Shown here piece after piece: positions 8,631 through 17,589 of a stretch of 64,000 nucleotides of DNA (positions are counted from its first letter, which is position 1; each line of letters opens with the position of its first letter). Source of the DNA: an uncultured Dyadobacter sp. Lineage in GTDB: Bacteria > Bacteroidota > Bacteroidia > Cytophagales > Spirosomataceae. Position numbers and translations under genes: made by a program. Under the pieces are notes generated by a model that searched no databases, was not told where the DNA came from, and saw only the letters and a list, made by a program, of their open reading frames with translations. Location of the stretch: the NCBI RefSeq assembly GCF_946482605.1, contig NZ_CAMLSE010000019.1, positions 62,001-126,000 of the forward strand, read 5' to 3'.

Positions 8631-10097
8631 TCAGGAATGTAAGGCAGAGCGCTTACCATGAGGGTCGTGGAGTAACCAAAGACCTATGAAAGTGATCAGC
8701 CCATTGATGATCAAGCGCTCGAACCCGAACTTATAGCCATTGAACCACTCGGCCGAGTGATCATTGATGATGTAGGTCAAAATAGGCGCCAGGATGCACA
8801 CCAGCGGCACCCAGCCGTCTTTCACAGGTCGTTTCAGAAATGCGCCGAATGAGAACAGCCCCAGAAGCGGCCCGTAGGTGTAGCCCGCCAGATCGAAGAC
8901 AGCGGTGATAACTTCTTTATTATTCATCCGGTTAAAGATGAGAATGACCAGATAAAACACAACCGAGAACCCCACATGCACCCAAAACTTGATCGATGAG
9001 CGCTTTTCCTCGGGCCGCTTCTCAATGTTCATAAAATCAATACAGAATGCTGTGGTGAGCGCTGTGAGTGCCGAGTCGGAACTTGCGTAGGTTGCCGCGG
9101 TAATTCCGAGCAGAAAAGTTATGCCTACAACCAGCCCCAGGTGGTTCAGTGCCAGCATCGGATAAAAATCATCCGTCTTGGCCGGAGCCGGTATTCCCTG
9201 CGCTTCTGCATATACGTAAAGCAATGCGCCGAGTGAAAGAAATAAGAAATTGACGATTACCAGCACGACTACAAACCAGAACATGTTTTTCTGTGCCTCC
9301 CCTATGTTTTTGCAGGTGAGGTTCTTCTGCATCAGATCCTGATCCAGGCCGGTCATAACGATAGCGATAAAGACACCGGCAAAGAACTGCTTGAAGAAGT
9401 TCTTGGGATCGTTGGTTTCCCAATGGAAAATCTGGGAGTAGCCGCTTTTCTGAACCGCCGTCCAGATACCCCCGAAACCATCCAGGTGCAGTTCCTTTGA
9501 AACGAGCACGATCGTCAGTATCACCGCTGTAATCAGAAAGAATGTCTGCAATGTGTCCGTCACGATGATGGTTTTGACGCCACCTTTGAATGTGTAGATC
9601 CAGATGAGGAATATCGTTATCGCGACTGCCACCTCAAACGGAATGCCTAATGGTTTGAACAATGCCAGCTGCAAAACCTGCGCAGCCACATACAGACGCA
9701 CCGCAGAGCCGATTGTCCGCGAGAGCAGAAAAAATCCCGATCCGGTCTTGTATGACCAAAAACCAAAGCGTTGTTCCAGGTATGAATAAATAGAGATCAG
9801 GTTCAGACGGTAATACAGGGGCATCAGCACGGTCCCGATCACCAGGTATCCCAGAATGTATCCGATCACCACCTGGAAGTAAGAAAACTGGATATTTGCG
9901 ACCGCACCGGGCACCGATACGAACGTCACACCGGACAATGAAGTGCCTATCATCCCAAATGCAACCAGATACCAGGGCGACTGCCGGTTAGCAGTGAAAA
10001 AGGTGTTGGTATCCGCCCCTCTGGAAGTGAAAATGGAGACTGTGATCAGCATTCCAAAATAGACGACCAGGATCAGCAGGGATATATAAGGGTTCAT
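8631..10097 (-). CDS. Sodium:solute symporter (SSS family)
   Basis: 488-aa polytopic inner-membrane transporter with about 13 hydrophobic helices. The N-terminal FGMLITVSIFTSRGADTNTF region, GTSLSGVTFVSVPG in TM2 and the central LDQDLMQKNLTCK loop are hallmarks of the SSS (SLC5-like) family, which couples Na+ import to uptake of sugars, amino acids, sialic acid or other solutes. The substrate cannot be read from the sequence. The gene is divergent from clpS and has no co-directional partner close enough to suggest a pathway. Confidence 0.88.
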   Translation of the reverse strand: MNPYISLLILVVYFGMLITVSIFTSRGADTNTFFTANRQSPWYLVAFGMIGTSLSGVTFVSVPGAVANIQFSYFQVVIGYILGYLVIGTVLMPLYYRLNLISIYSYLEQRFGFWSYKTGSGFFLLSRTIGSAVRLYVAAQVLQLALFKPLGIPFEVAVAITIFLIWIYTFKGGVKTIIVTDTLQTFFLITAVILTIVLVSKELHLDGFGGIWTAVQKSGYSQIFHWETNDPKNFFKQFFAGVFIAIVMTGLDQDLMQKNLTCKNIGEAQKNMFWFVVVLVIVNFLFLSLGALLYVYAEAQGIPAPAKTDDFYPMLALNHLGLVVGITFLLGITAATYASSDSALTALTTAFCIDFMNIEKRPEEKRSSIKFWVHVGFSVVFYLVILIFNRMNNKEVITAVFDLAGYTYGPLLGLFSFGAFLKRPVKDGWVPLVCILAPILTYIINDHSAEWFNGYKFGFERLIINGLITFIGLWLLHDPHGKRSALHS

Positions 10098-10169
10098 TAA
10101 AGTGGGATTTGTGAATTTCAGGAGCGGATTAAAAGGTGCTTAAAGCTTCGGATAGTATCCGTTTTTAAT

Positions 10170-10177
10170 TAGATTTG
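10170..10177 (+). promoter_or_regulatory. Candidate -7 box for clpS
   Basis: TAGATTTG exactly fits the Bacteroidetes -7 consensus TAnnTTTG and lies 26 bp before the clpS ATG. The -33 element is weak (TTCG 19 bp upstream). Confidence 0.4.
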
Positions 10178-10202
10178 CTAATCAAACAGAAATTTGGTTG
10201 TT

Positions 10203-10478
10203 ATGCAAGCGCTCACAGATACAGAGCTGGAAATTCTGGAAGAAACCGTAGATACTGACATTAAAAAGCTGGTAATCTACAATGACGATGTGAATACTTT
10301 CGATTGGGTGATTGATACGTTGGTCGAAGTTTGCGGCCACAGCAATGAGCAGGCAGAACAGTGCACAATTATCATTCACTACAAAGGAAAGTGTTCGGTT
10401 AAAGAAGGTTCTTTCGAAGAACTCGCCGGAATGCGTAATGAAATCTGCCGTCGGGGCATTTCCGCAGAAGTACATTAA
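10203..10478 (+). CDS. clpS: ATP-dependent Clp protease adaptor ClpS
   Basis: 91-aa adaptor that delivers N-degron substrates to the ClpA/ClpC unfoldase. The family core is clear: LVIYNDDVNTFDWVIDTLVEV followed by CTIIIHYKGKCSVKEG, including the Asn-Asp residues that recognise N-terminal residues and the conserved His/Gly of the ligand pocket. The ATG at 10203 is preferred over an in-frame TTG three codons earlier. It lies 82 bp before recR and may be cotranscribed. Confidence 0.92.
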   Translation: MQALTDTELEILEETVDTDIKKLVIYNDDVNTFDWVIDTLVEVCGHSNEQAEQCTIIIHYKGKCSVKEGSFEELAGMRNEICRRGISAEVH

Positions 10479-10560
10479 GCGGCTTACCTGCCAGGTTTTC
10501 GCATTGCATCAACAAAAAGGGTTTTGGCATTCCTGACAAAACCGTCACCCAGATCTTCTC

Positions 10561-11175
10561 ATGAACTATCCCTCACGTCTTATTGAGGAAGCCGTCACTG
10601 AAATTTCCCGTCTCCCCGGAATTGGAAAAAAAACAGCATTGCGTCTGGCATTACATTTGCTGAAAAGAGGCGAAGAACAAACGCGGTCCCTTTCCGATGC
10701 ATTACTGAACATGCGTACTAAAACCACCTACTGTACGCGCTGCCATAACATTGCAGATGACCAGCTTTGCAACATATGCAACAATCCCAAGCGTGACCAA
10801 ACGACCATCTGCGTCGTCGTAGATACGCGTGACGTGCTCGCTATCGAATCCACGAATCAGTACAGGGGCGTTTACCATGTACTGGGAGGGATCATTTCTC
10901 CATTGGAAGGCATTGGTCCGGCTGATCTTGAAATTGATTCGCTGATGTCCAGAATGGAAGTTCAGGGCGACGAAGAGGCTATTCAGGAAGTGATCCTGGC
11001 CCTCAGCCCTACCATGGAGGGCGATACTACTGCTTTTTATCTTCAAAAAAGATTAAAGGCGACCGGCGTAAAACTAAGCACCATAGCAAGAGGTATTCCC
11101 ATCGGCGGCGACCTCGAATATGCGGACGAGATAACACTCGGCCGCAGCATTGTAAGTCGGGTGGCTTACGATTAA
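10561..11175 (+). CDS. recR: Recombination protein RecR
   Basis: 204-aa DNA-binding protein of RecFOR-dependent gap repair. It has the N-terminal helix-hairpin-helix (ISRLPGIGKKTALRLALHLL), a C4 zinc finger (CTRCHNIADDQLCNICNN), a Toprim domain starting ICVVVDTRDVLAIE, and the C-terminal ARGIPIGGDLEYADEITL segment. Length is normal. sodA starts 24 bp downstream. Confidence 0.97.
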   Translation: MNYPSRLIEEAVTEISRLPGIGKKTALRLALHLLKRGEEQTRSLSDALLNMRTKTTYCTRCHNIADDQLCNICNNPKRDQTTICVVVDTRDVLAIESTNQYRGVYHVLGGIISPLEGIGPADLEIDSLMSRMEVQGDEEAIQEVILALSPTMEGDTTAFYLQKRLKATGVKLSTIARGIPIGGDLEYADEITLGRSIVSRVAYD

Positions 11176-11199
11176 ACACTTAACACTTAATCTACCATT

Positions 11200-11907
11200 A
11201 TGAATAGAACAGACTTTTTGCGGACTTTGGCCGGCGGAGCACTTACTGCCAGCGCATTGACGGACCAGGCTTTTGCAGGCGTAACCCATACATCAGCCGA
11301 AACCGCTCCATTCAAACAGGCGCCGCTTCCATACGATTTTGGTGCTTTGGAACCAAGCATAGATAAATTGACCATGGAGATCCATTACGGCAAGCATCAT
11401 GCCGCGTATGTGAAAAACCTTAACGACGCTGTAAAGGGAACAGAGTTTGAAAAGAAGTCTCTGGACGAAATCATCAAATCGATCAGCAAAGCCCCAGCGG
11501 CTATTCGTAACAATGGCGGCGGGCATTGGAACCACACTTTCTTCTGGGAGGTAATGGGCCCGAAAAAAAGCGCCGCTCCGACTGGCGCCGTTGCTGACGC
11601 GATCAACGGTCAATTCGGTTCATTCGACAAGTTTAAGGAAGAGTTTGCGAAAGCGGGAGCTACGCGCTTCGGCTCAGGCTGGGCATGGCTTGTCGCAAAA
11701 GGCGGCAAACTTGCCGTAGGGTCAACCCCTAACCAGGACAATCCGCTGATGGATGTCTCCGATTTCAAAGGCACGCCCATTCTGGCACTGGACGTATGGG
11801 AACACGCCTATTACCTGCATTACCAGAATAAACGTCCGGATTACATCAAGGCATTCTGGGATGTTGTGAATTGGGACAAGGTGGCCGAAAATCTTAAAAA
11901 AGCATAG
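11200..11907 (+). CDS. sodA: Exported Fe/Mn superoxide dismutase
   Basis: 235-aa superoxide dismutase with an N-terminal export signal. Residues 1-26 ([19 protein letters not shown]... TDQAFA) look like a Tat-type leader, although the twin arginine is replaced by N-R. The mature enzyme carries the metal ligands in [13 protein letters not shown], the [11 protein letters not shown] segment and [15 protein letters not shown]. The family dismutates superoxide to peroxide and oxygen; the metal cannot be decided by eye. Typical SODs are about 200 aa, so the extra N-terminus is the unusual part and implies a periplasmic site. It directly follows recR. Confidence 0.92.
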   Translation: MNRTDFLRTLAGGALTASALTDQAFAGVTHTSAETAPFKQAPLPYDFGALEPSIDKLTMEIHYGKHHAAYVKNLNDAVKGTEFEKKSLDEIIKSISKAPAAIRNNGGGHWNHTFFWEVMGPKKSAAPTGAVADAINGQFGSFDKFKEEFAKAGATRFGSGWAWLVAKGGKLAVGSTPNQDNPLMDVSDFKGTPILALDVWEHAYYLHYQNKRPDYIKAFWDVVNWDKVAENLKKA

Positions 11908-11936
11908 TTTTAGAAGGAGGAAAAGGAGGAAGTAGA

Positions 11937-11980
11937 AAAGGGAGGATGGAATGCCGTTCAGGTCATTCTATCCTCCCTTT
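11937..11980. terminator. Hairpin between convergent sodA and TPR gene
   Basis: AAAGGGAGGATGGAATG (11937-11953) pairs with CATTCTATCCTCCCTTT (11964-11980), 16 of 17 positions, 10-nt loop. It sits in a purine-rich then pyrimidine-rich tract (11910-12046) between genes that converge. Confidence 0.65.
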
Positions 11981-12047
11981 CAATTTTTTGATACATTCTC
12001 ACCTCTCCCTTATTCCCCTACCTCCATTCTCCCCTTCCTCTTAAAAC

Positions 12048-13391
12048 CTAATTGCAGTAAGTTCCGATAACCTTGTATGCCTGCTGATATCCCAGCTCCC
12101 CGGCCTTACTCAGGTCCAGGCAGCCGTCGTTGATTTCACCCAGGCTGTTTTTAAGGATTCCTCTGAGATAATATGCTTCGGGATAATCTGAGCGCAACTT
12201 GATCGAACTGGTAAAATCAAGCACTGCGCCCATTTGATCACCGCTTACCGACCGGATCATCGCCCTGGAAAAATAGGCTGATGAGTAAGTTGGATTGAGT
12301 TCGACGGCAGTCGTCAGATCCTGAATAGCGCCTTTGAGCTCCCCCACTTTCGATTTACTGACTCCCCGCACATAGTAAGCCTCGGCCCGCTCGTTGGTCA
12401 GGTTATCGATCTTGATGTGTTCTTTCACCTGATCCCTCAGTTCATCCAGCTTTTCCTTACTGATTTTACCCGTGTACGCATTCTTCTTAGGGTCGCCCAC
12501 ATAACTGTTCTTCACTTCAATCGCCTTTGAAAGATCGGCGATAGCACCGCGGGGGTCGTTCAACTTTCCTTTTGCAAAACCCCTTCCGTAATAAGCACTG
12601 TAATCTTCCGCATTGAGCTGAATTGTCTTATCGAAATCGATGATAGCACCCTGATAATCGTCCATTTTATTTTTGGCAAATCCTCTGTTCGCATAGTATT
12701 CGCTGTCGTTCGGGCTCAACTCAACGGCGCGGGTAAAATCCGCAGCGGCACCCTGATAGTCTCCCAGTTCCAATTTAGCGAGTCCTCTTCCCGCGTATGC
12801 GCCCGTCCGCTTTGGACTCAGCTCGATTACCCTGGTAAAATCCGCCAGGCTTCCCGCGTATTCCTGCAAATCCTGTTTGCAATTACCTCTTGCATACAAG
12901 GCCGCGAGTTCGTCCGGGTTCAATGCCAGCGCGTGATCGAGATCTGTCAGCGCATTCCTGTGGTTTTTCAGTTTGGCATAGCTCACACCCCTGTTATAAT
13001 AAGCCTTAGGCTCCTCCGGTTTCAGTTCAATGGCTTTGGAGTAGTCCTCGATCGCCGCACGGTAATCCTCTTGCAGGCTTTTACTAACACCACGACTTTG
13101 GTAATAAAGTGCTTCTTTGGGATTCAGCTCAATGGCCTTGTCGTAGTCCTGCATCGCGCCCCGGTGATCTTTCAGGTTCGCCTTCGCCAACCCACGATTG
13201 AAATAGCTGGGGGCGTGATCGGGGTTCATCGAAATGACCGTGGTGTAGGCCTGCATTGCTCCGTTGAAGTCGCCCGTTCCGGCTTTGATATTGCCGTCTT
13301 CAAAATACTCGGCAGCTGAACGCTGGGCAAAAGTGGGGCAATGGAAAGTAAGCGCAAGCAGAAATGAAATGCCAAAAAATTGAAGTCTCAT
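12048..13391 (-). CDS. Secreted tetratricopeptide repeat protein
   Basis: 447-aa protein with a signal peptide (MRLQFFGISFLLALTFHCPTFAQ) and about ten 34-residue TPR units of the form YYxRGxxKxxLxDYxGAIxDYxKAIELNP covering nearly the whole mature part. TPR solenoids mediate protein-protein contacts; no enzymatic domain is visible. The ATG at 13391 begins the signal peptide; an upstream TTG at 13412 is unlikely. A good Bacteroidetes promoter lies 45-76 bp upstream. The partner is unknown. Confidence 0.85.
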   Translation of the reverse strand: MRLQFFGISFLLALTFHCPTFAQRSAAEYFEDGNIKAGTGDFNGAMQAYTTVISMNPDHAPSYFNRGLAKANLKDHRGAMQDYDKAIELNPKEALYYQSRGVSKSLQEDYRAAIEDYSKAIELKPEEPKAYYNRGVSYAKLKNHRNALTDLDHALALNPDELAALYARGNCKQDLQEYAGSLADFTRVIELSPKRTGAYAGRGLAKLELGDYQGAAADFTRAVELSPNDSEYYANRGFAKNKMDDYQGAIIDFDKTIQLNAEDYSAYYGRGFAKGKLNDPRGAIADLSKAIEVKNSYVGDPKKNAYTGKISKEKLDELRDQVKEHIKIDNLTNERAEAYYVRGVSKSKVGELKGAIQDLTTAVELNPTYSSAYFSRAMIRSVSGDQMGAVLDFTSSIKLRSDYPEAYYLRGILKNSLGEINDGCLDLSKAGELGYQQAYKVIGTYCN

Positions 13392-13435
13392 GAATGTAAA
13401 CCTTTTCCTCAAATCGATATTTTTTATTTAATGTA

Positions 13436-13467
13436 TAAAAGTATTCAAATTCCGATTCAGCATCAAA
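13436..13467 (-). promoter_or_regulatory. Promoter of the TPR gene
   Basis: Read on the minus strand: TTTG (13467-13464), 20 bp, then TACTTTTA (13443-13436). This matches the Bacteroidetes TTTG/TAnnTTTG architecture with one mismatch in the last base, about 45 bp before the start codon. Confidence 0.55.
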
Positions 13468-13531
13468 AAAAGAAAAGCCCTATTTTTGGAATGGCTGCTG
13501 TCCGCATCCATTCACCAGAACCACACCAGTT

Positions 13532-14065
13532 ATGTCTTCAACCATCAAGAAAATATCCTTTATTTTATTGTTGCTCACAGCAGGAGCCGCAGTCTATTTC
13601 GTGTTTTTCAAATATCCGGGTCAAGAAAACGGCGTAAGTTCTGAAACACCTGTCGCGGAGGAGTCCGTTTACCTGGCACTGAGGGACCTGGCGGGTAATC
13701 AGGTGAAGATGAACGAGGACCAAATCGCCTTTGTGAATGTGTGGGCAACGTGGTGCGGACCTTGTAACATGGAAATGCCGGGCATTCAAACGCTGTACAA
13801 CAAATACAAGAACCACGACAAGATCGCATTCTACATCATATCCGATGAAGATGCTGAAACTGTAAACCCATTTATTGCGAGGAAGGGCTATGATCTCCCT
13901 TTTTATCAGTACGCCGGGCCCTATCCGTCGGCCCTGGATGGCAATGCGATCCCGAGAACATATATCATATATAAAGGAAAGATCCTGGCCCAGGAAATCG
14001 GGGCGTCGCAATGGGACCGACCGGAGGTGGTCAATCTGATAGAAAAGCAGTTAGCCGAGATATAG
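13532..14065 (+). CDS. TlpA-like membrane-anchored thioredoxin
   Basis: 177-aa thiol-disulfide oxidoreductase facing the periplasm. An N-terminal hydrophobic segment (ISFILLLLTAGAAVYFVFF, about residues 7-25) anchors it. The thioredoxin domain contains the redox centre WATWCGPCNMEMP and the cis-Pro segment IPRTYIIYKG. TlpA/ResA-type proteins reduce periplasmic disulfides, often in cytochrome c or copper-site maturation; azurin is encoded just downstream on the opposite strand, but a functional link is only a suggestion. A TATTTTTG box at 13481 may be its -7 element. A strong terminator follows. Confidence 0.85.
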   Translation: MSSTIKKISFILLLLTAGAAVYFVFFKYPGQENGVSSETPVAEESVYLALRDLAGNQVKMNEDQIAFVNVWATWCGPCNMEMPGIQTLYNKYKNHDKIAFYIISDEDAETVNPFIARKGYDLPFYQYAGPYPSALDGNAIPRTYIIYKGKILAQEIGASQWDRPEVVNLIEKQLAEI

Positions 14066-14069
14066 CAAT

Positions 14070-14107
14070 AAAAAAACGGGGCCGGAATATTCCGGCCCCG
14101 TTTTTTT
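14070..14107. terminator. Strong bidirectional terminator
   Basis: Near-perfect palindrome AAAAAACGGGGCCGGAAT / ATTCCGGCCCCGTTTTTT between the convergent thioredoxin and azurin genes, with A/T tracts on both sides. Confidence 0.93.
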
Positions 14108-14127
14108 ATATTGAAGTGCTGTTTCGC

Positions 14128-14625
14128 CTATTCAACGATGAAGCTACCTTTCATCAGCGCATAGTGGCCTGGGAAGCTGCAAATGAATGTATAAGTTCCT
14201 TTCGCAGGAGCAGTGAATTCAATAGTATCGCTTTCTCCACCGCCTACCAGTTTGGTATGCGCGATGATGCTCGCCTTTTCTGATGCAGGGATATACTCGG
14301 TCTCTCTTGCAGCAGCGGCCTTCGAACCGAATGCAGCTACATCAGTACCTGGTTTCAGGAGCACCCAGTTGTGGCCCATAGCGGCTTTCGCAAGTTTACC
14401 TGAATGCGTCAGCGTAAGTTTCACTTTTTGACCGGCCTTCACTTTGATCTCTTTCAGGTCGAACTGCATTGCATCACTTCCTTTGATCACAATCGTCTTA
14501 GCTTGCTTCACATCGCTTGCTACTTCGCTGGCAGGTGATGTTTTAGCCGAAACAGGGCTCATTGTAACTGCTCCGAAAGCCAAAACAGAGGCAAGAAGCA
14601 TTACGCCATACTTGGTCCTTTTCAT
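14128..14625 (-). CDS. azu: Azurin (blue copper protein)
   Basis: 165-aa periplasmic type I copper protein that shuttles single electrons. A signal peptide (residues 1-28, VSA) precedes an azurin domain. Copper ligands are recognisable: His in MGHNWVL, then Cys-His-Met in CSFPGHYALMKG. The GTDVAAFGSKAAA and IIAHTKLVGGGESD segments are also azurin-like. The physiological donor and acceptor are unknown; terminal oxidases or c-type cytochromes are usual partners. It is the last leftward gene before a shared terminator. Confidence 0.92.
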   Translation of the reverse strand: MKRTKYGVMLLASVLAFGAVTMSPVSAKTSPASEVASDVKQAKTIVIKGSDAMQFDLKEIKVKAGQKVKLTLTHSGKLAKAAMGHNWVLLKPGTDVAAFGSKAAAARETEYIPASEKASIIAHTKLVGGGESDTIEFTAPAKGTYTFICSFPGHYALMKGSFIVE

Positions 14626-14720
14626 ATTCTGAGTATTAGTAAACTTGTTTATTTAAAATTAACCGGTGCAATTTACGACACGCGACCTGAAAAATGCAAT
14701 GCATTAACAATTGTTTGAAC

Positions 14721-15323
14721 TTAAAAAAGGATCTTGTACTGGTCCCGGACAGCCCGCCCGACACACAGCACCGATAAAACCATCATATAGTGATTGATAT
14801 CAACGGGATCCATGGGTATCGGAAGCCTCCCCGACTTGGTCGACAACGCCAGCAACATCATCGAGAATAGCGTCCACAATGCGCTCTTCTGTCTGTTGGC
14901 CAGCCCAACACAGGAAATTAGTAACGTAACCAGGATGCAAAACGATTTGATGATCAATCCCACGTACTCGACCCTGAACCAGGTGATGCAATAGAACAGT
15001 AATGCACCTAATCCGATGGTGGAGACAAAGAGATACAGGCCGCTCTTGTAGCGCATGATCAGGCACCAGGACGCCGTCACCAGGCACATCGCACCGAGTG
15101 TCATTTCTCCGGCGGTCAGTACCTCGAGAGCCACTCCTGCACTTTCCACATCCGCATAACGCAGCAGATCAGCAAAAGCGACAAGCGAAATGCTGACAAA
15201 GAAAATACCCCAAAGCCACCTGACCAAAACGGGTTGTTGTCTGAAATATCGGAAGAAGACAAATAAACTGGTGATCGCTAAAACGAGGTTGGAAAATATA
15301 TGTGGATTCAGAAATATGTTCAT
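14721..15323 (-). CDS. Multi-pass membrane protein of unknown function
   Basis: 200-aa protein with about six to seven hydrophobic helices (for example LVLAITSLFVFFRYF and WGIFFVSISLVAFADLL). I do not recognise a family. It has the same general size and helix layout as the protein at 63170, which precedes a sensor kinase, but I cannot assert homology. The ATG at 15323 is preferred over an upstream in-frame codon at 15344 because it directly precedes the first helix region. It is divergent from sucD. Confidence 0.65.
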   Translation of the reverse strand: MNIFLNPHIFSNLVLAITSLFVFFRYFRQQPVLVRWLWGIFFVSISLVAFADLLRYADVESAGVALEVLTAGEMTLGAMCLVTASWCLIMRYKSGLYLFVSTIGLGALLFYCITWFRVEYVGLIIKSFCILVTLLISCVGLANRQKSALWTLFSMMLLALSTKSGRLPIPMDPVDINHYMMVLSVLCVGRAVRDQYKILF

Positions 15324-15372
15324 AAACAGCCGCCATGTTGTCAAAAAAGCAATTTACAAATTCTACCTACAT

Positions 15373-15404
15373 TTTGCTACTTCGTGCTTTTCGTCCTACT
15401 TTTA
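15373..15404 (+). promoter_or_regulatory. Promoter of sucD
   Basis: TTTG (15373-15376), 20-bp spacer, TACTTTTA (15397-15404). Same spacing and same -7 sequence as the promoter at 13436-13467; 22 bp before the start codon. Confidence 0.55.
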
Positions 15405-15426
15405 CCGAAAAAACTGATTTACCAAC

Positions 15427-16305
15427 ATGAGCGTTTTAGTTAATAAAAACTCCAAGATTATAGTTCAGGGATTTACCGGTTCGGAGGGCTCGTTCCATGC
15501 CCAGCAAATGATTGAATACGGTACGAATGTCGTAGGTGGTGTTACGCCTGGCAAAGGTGGGCTTTCTCATTTGGAAAGACCTGTTTTTAATACTGTTGAC
15601 CTTGCCGTGCGTGCTACCGGTGCAGACGTTGCCATCATCTTTGTTCCGCCGGCTTTCGCTGCCGATGCAATCATGGAGGCTGCTGATGCTGGTATCGGCG
15701 TTATCGTTTGTATCACCGAGGGAATTCCAACCAAGGACATGATGCAGGCGAAAGAATATATCAAGAACAAGAACTGCCGCCTGATCGGCCCTAACTGTCC
15801 CGGCGTTATCACTGCCGAGGAATGTAAAGTGGGTATCATGCCTGGCTTTATCTTCAAAAAAGGAACGATCGGACTCGTTTCAAAATCCGGAACACTAACC
15901 TACGAAGCCGTAGATCAGCTGACACGTGCGGGATTAGGCCAAACTACTGCCATCGGTATCGGCGGAGACCCCATCATTGGAACAACTACTAAGGAAGCGG
16001 TTGAACTGCTGATGAACGACGACGAAACAGAAGCGATTGTCATGATCGGTGAAATCGGCGGAAGCATGGAGGCCGACGCGGCCAATTACATCAAATCGAC
16101 TGGCAACAAAAAGCCCGTGGTAGGCTTTATCGCAGGACAAACCGCGCCAAAAGGCCGTCGTATGGGCCACGCAGGGGCTATCATTGGTGGTGCTGATGAT
16201 ACTGCAGAAGCGAAAATCAGAATCATGAAAGAATCGGGTATCTTCGTGGCAGAATCACCTGCGCTGATTGGAGAAACAATGCTCCTCGCGCTCGGAAAGA
16301 AATAA
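15427..16305 (+). CDS. sucD: Succinyl-CoA synthetase alpha subunit
   Basis: 292-aa subunit of the TCA-cycle enzyme that couples succinyl-CoA cleavage to nucleotide triphosphate synthesis. The CoA-binding fold ([28 protein letters not shown]), the PNCPGVI segment, the SKSGTLTYE loop and the phosphohistidine region GHAGAIIGG are all present. Length is typical. sucC is not adjacent, as is common in Bacteroidetes. An intrinsic terminator follows within 60 bp. Confidence 0.96.
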   Translation: MSVLVNKNSKIIVQGFTGSEGSFHAQQMIEYGTNVVGGVTPGKGGLSHLERPVFNTVDLAVRATGADVAIIFVPPAFAADAIMEAADAGIGVIVCITEGIPTKDMMQAKEYIKNKNCRLIGPNCPGVITAEECKVGIMPGFIFKKGTIGLVSKSGTLTYEAVDQLTRAGLGQTTAIGIGGDPIIGTTTKEAVELLMNDDETEAIVMIGEIGGSMEADAANYIKSTGNKKPVVGFIAGQTAPKGRRMGHAGAIIGGADDTAEAKIRIMKESGIFVAESPALIGETMLLALGKK

Positions 16306-16334
16306 TGCATTGTCTGAACAAATAGATGATAAGA

Positions 16335-16360
16335 GGGCTGGGGTAACCCCGCCCTTTTTT
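16335..16360 (+). terminator. Terminator after sucD
   Basis: GGGCTGGGG-TAA-CCCCGCCC followed by six T; it ends just before the next gene. Confidence 0.8.
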
Positions 16361-16366
16361 GTACCG

Positions 16367-17548
16367 ATGAAGTCCATACACTCAGCTTTTTTTTGGGCTT
16401 TCTTAGCGGCAGTAAACTTCTTTGGAATGTCTGTATCCGGCGCGGCGAAAGTCTCACCGCCAGAGCAGTTTTTCCCTGTTTACAACTACCAGAACGATTG
16501 GCTCGTATACAATGAGCAATACAAAAACTATGTCCCGTTCTCCCAGGGTGTTAATGAAGGCACGCGGTTTGCGAGCCTGTATATCGACCTCGTCAAAAAC
16601 AGAAGATATTCATTACTGATCCAGACTACCGGTGAAAGTTACCTGTTTCTGGAAGGGGCGCTACAAAACAGAATCGCACCCGGACAATGGCAGCAGCTCA
16701 ACCTCGACAGCCTGTACAAGGTGTATCGGAAGGATGAACTGTTGCTTACGATTTACGGTAGCGCCGGTGTCGATGAGAAAACGGTACTCATTTGTAACAA
16801 AAAAAGACAGCATGAAATTGGCGGGCCCGCCACCGCCCGTTCCAGCATCATTAATATCAAACCCATTTCGTTTTCACCCTTCGGCAACTTTGCCGGCATC
16901 ACATTGCTGCTGATTCTGATCCTGAACGCGTGGATTTTCAATCTCAATCCACTTTCATTCATACGTTTGATAAATCCAATCGAATTTTTCAACAATGACC
17001 CCCGCGATCAGTTATCGAAAATCAACAAGCCTTACAGCAATACAGTAATCTTTTTCGTCGTGATCAGTTCGATGATGATGGGTTTCACAGTAATCTACTT
17101 TTCAGTGAACAGGCTCAATCTGTTTTCTGTCAGCACGATCTTATCCGAAAAAGCGAATACACTGCAGATACTGGGCGACTTTTGCATACTCACTTTCATC
17201 TTCTTCTTACTAATTTACGCGAAGTATGTCTTTATGGTCCTGGCAGGAAATATGCTTAACCTGGACAAACAGGTTGATATTATTTTTATTAAAATAGTAC
17301 AATCTTCTTACCTGTTCTATGCATTGATCTTCATGGTGATCTTCGCGCTGAACTTCAACCATATCAACTGGCTGGAGGTAAGCCGTCCTTACCTGCTTCT
17401 ACCATTTCTGTTTTTCTACCTGGCCCGTTTTTTCGGACTTTATCTTGTAGCCAAGCCAGCGGGCTCGTTGATTAATCTCTATTTATTTTCTTACCTTTGT
17501 GTCATTGAAATGATCCCGCTAATCGTGAGTATGAAGTTCGCTTTGTAG
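16367..17548 (+). CDS. DUF4271 domain membrane protein
   Basis: 393-aa membrane protein. An N-terminal signal or anchor segment and a periplasmic beta-rich part (residues about 25-165) are followed by roughly seven helices between residues 175 and 393, matching the Bacteroidetes-specific DUF4271 domain. The function is not established. The ATG at 16367 lies immediately downstream of the sucD terminator; an in-frame upstream start would overlap sucD. It is 41 bp upstream of the hemD-like gene, a neighbourhood I recall as recurrent in this phylum. Confidence 0.8.
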   Translation: MKSIHSAFFWAFLAAVNFFGMSVSGAAKVSPPEQFFPVYNYQNDWLVYNEQYKNYVPFSQGVNEGTRFASLYIDLVKNRRYSLLIQTTGESYLFLEGALQNRIAPGQWQQLNLDSLYKVYRKDELLLTIYGSAGVDEKTVLICNKKRQHEIGGPATARSSIINIKPISFSPFGNFAGITLLLILILNAWIFNLNPLSFIRLINPIEFFNNDPRDQLSKINKPYSNTVIFFVVISSMMMGFTVIYFSVNRLNLFSVSTILSEKANTLQILGDFCILTFIFFLLIYAKYVFMVLAGNMLNLDKQVDIIFIKIVQSSYLFYALIFMVIFALNFNHINWLEVSRPYLLLPFLFFYLARFFGLYLVAKPAGSLINLYLFSYLCVIEMIPLIVSMKFAL

Positions 17549-17589
17549 TCCGCACCGATGAAATGGGAATAAACTAATGAGGATTATAC

